Source: Desulfobacterales bacterium (lineage in GTDB: Bacteria > Desulfobacterota > Desulfobacteria > Desulfobacterales > JAUCGF01). Taken from it: a stretch of DNA of 6,467 bases. Made by a program: the position numbers and the translations under genes. This document shows, one piece after another, positions 6,162 to 6,467 of this stretch. How positions within the stretch are numbered: the stretch's first letter is position 1; every line of letters begins with the position of its first letter. The stretch spans positions 1 to 6,467 of the forward strand of contig JAOZRC010000319.1 of assembly GCA_029940345.1 (NCBI GenBank). Direction: 5' to 3'. Below the pieces are notes generated by a model. It worked only from the letters and a program-made list of their open reading frames with translations, did not search any database and was not told the origin of the DNA.

Positions 6162-6467
6162 TTATTTTAAGATTTTTTTGATTGCTTGCAACAGTTCTTT
6201 TTTCCGAATTGGTTTGGTGAAAATACGAAGCGTCCCTGTTTTGGCAGTAAATAGCGAGTCAGCCGTCAGTTTGATGCCTCCGCCGGAGATAGCGATAACC
6301 TTGGAATCAGGGAATGCCAGCCGTAATTTTTTTATCTGCCGGATGCTTTCTTTTTCCGGCATAATTACGTCTGTGATAATTAAATCCACCTTCCGTGAGC
6401 GAAATCGTTCGATCCCTTCTGCACTATTACCGCTTTCGATAACATCGTAGCCAACAGGCGTCAACGT
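6162..6467 (-). CDS. Response regulator receiver domain, 5' end cut by the window edge
   Basis: The frame is open to the window end, so the start and the N-terminal acidic pair are missing. A TTG at 6464 is best read as an internal leucine of the usual L-x-x-x-GYDVIE segment, not as a start. About 101 codons remain. Counting from 6464, the phosphoacceptor is D32 in DLIITDVIMP, the switch residue is S60 in VIAISGGG, and K84-P85 (FTKPI) forms the conserved lysine-proline. The protein ends right after the last receiver helix (LLQAIKKILK), so any output domain would have to lie upstream; a single-domain CheY-like or Spo0F-like regulator is the simplest reading. It precedes the tandem kinase on the same strand and could be a partner of either kinase, which the sequence alone cannot show. 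Confidence 0.88.
   Translation of the reverse strand, partial: TLTPVGYDVIESGNSAEGIERFRSRKVDLIITDVIMPEKESIRQIKKLRLAFPDSKVIAISGGGIKLTADSLFTAKTGTLRIFTKPIRKKELLQAIKKILK

Overview
The window looks like a piece of a Gram-negative, deltaproteobacterial-type chromosome (Desulfobacterota is my best guess). The reasons are moderate GC, a dense group of PAS-rich kinases, an HD-GYP protein, a periplasmic sensor domain of a kind I associate with Proteobacteria, and intergenic palindromic repeats of types I remember from such genomes. The taxonomy is an inference from style and was not searched.

All genes read on the minus strand, so transcription runs from high to low coordinates. At the right edge (6162-6467) is the C-terminal part of a response-regulator receiver domain, cut by the window end. 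A gap of about 190-220 bp follows, holding small hairpins and what look like decayed dispersed repeats. Then comes a tight three-gene block. The first gene is a soluble kinase with two complete histidine-kinase cores in tandem (3950-5941, or from a TTG at 5974). The second is a stand-alone HD-GYP cyclic-di-GMP phosphodiesterase (3090-3953), whose ATG overlaps the kinase stop as ATGA. The third is a 964-residue membrane sensor kinase with a periplasmic sensor and three PAS domains (174-3068), starting 21 bp after the HD-GYP stop. The left end (1-173) is non-coding and holds a 16-bp perfect inverted repeat.

Together the genes suggest a signalling cassette: one kinase senses outside the membrane, another senses in the cytosol through PAS, and the visible output enzyme degrades cyclic-di-GMP. 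The HD-GYP protein has no receiver domain, so it cannot be a conventional phospho-target. Instead, the soluble kinase and the HD-GYP protein share a short helical motif (Y-A-x-D-[LF]-x-x-[IL]-Y), present twice in each protein, which could be a docking or signalling-helix element. That shared motif and the altered phosphoacceptor box of the second kinase core (H-G-I-N-N-A) are the most interesting points. I see no mobile-element genes, CRISPR arrays, tRNA or rRNA.
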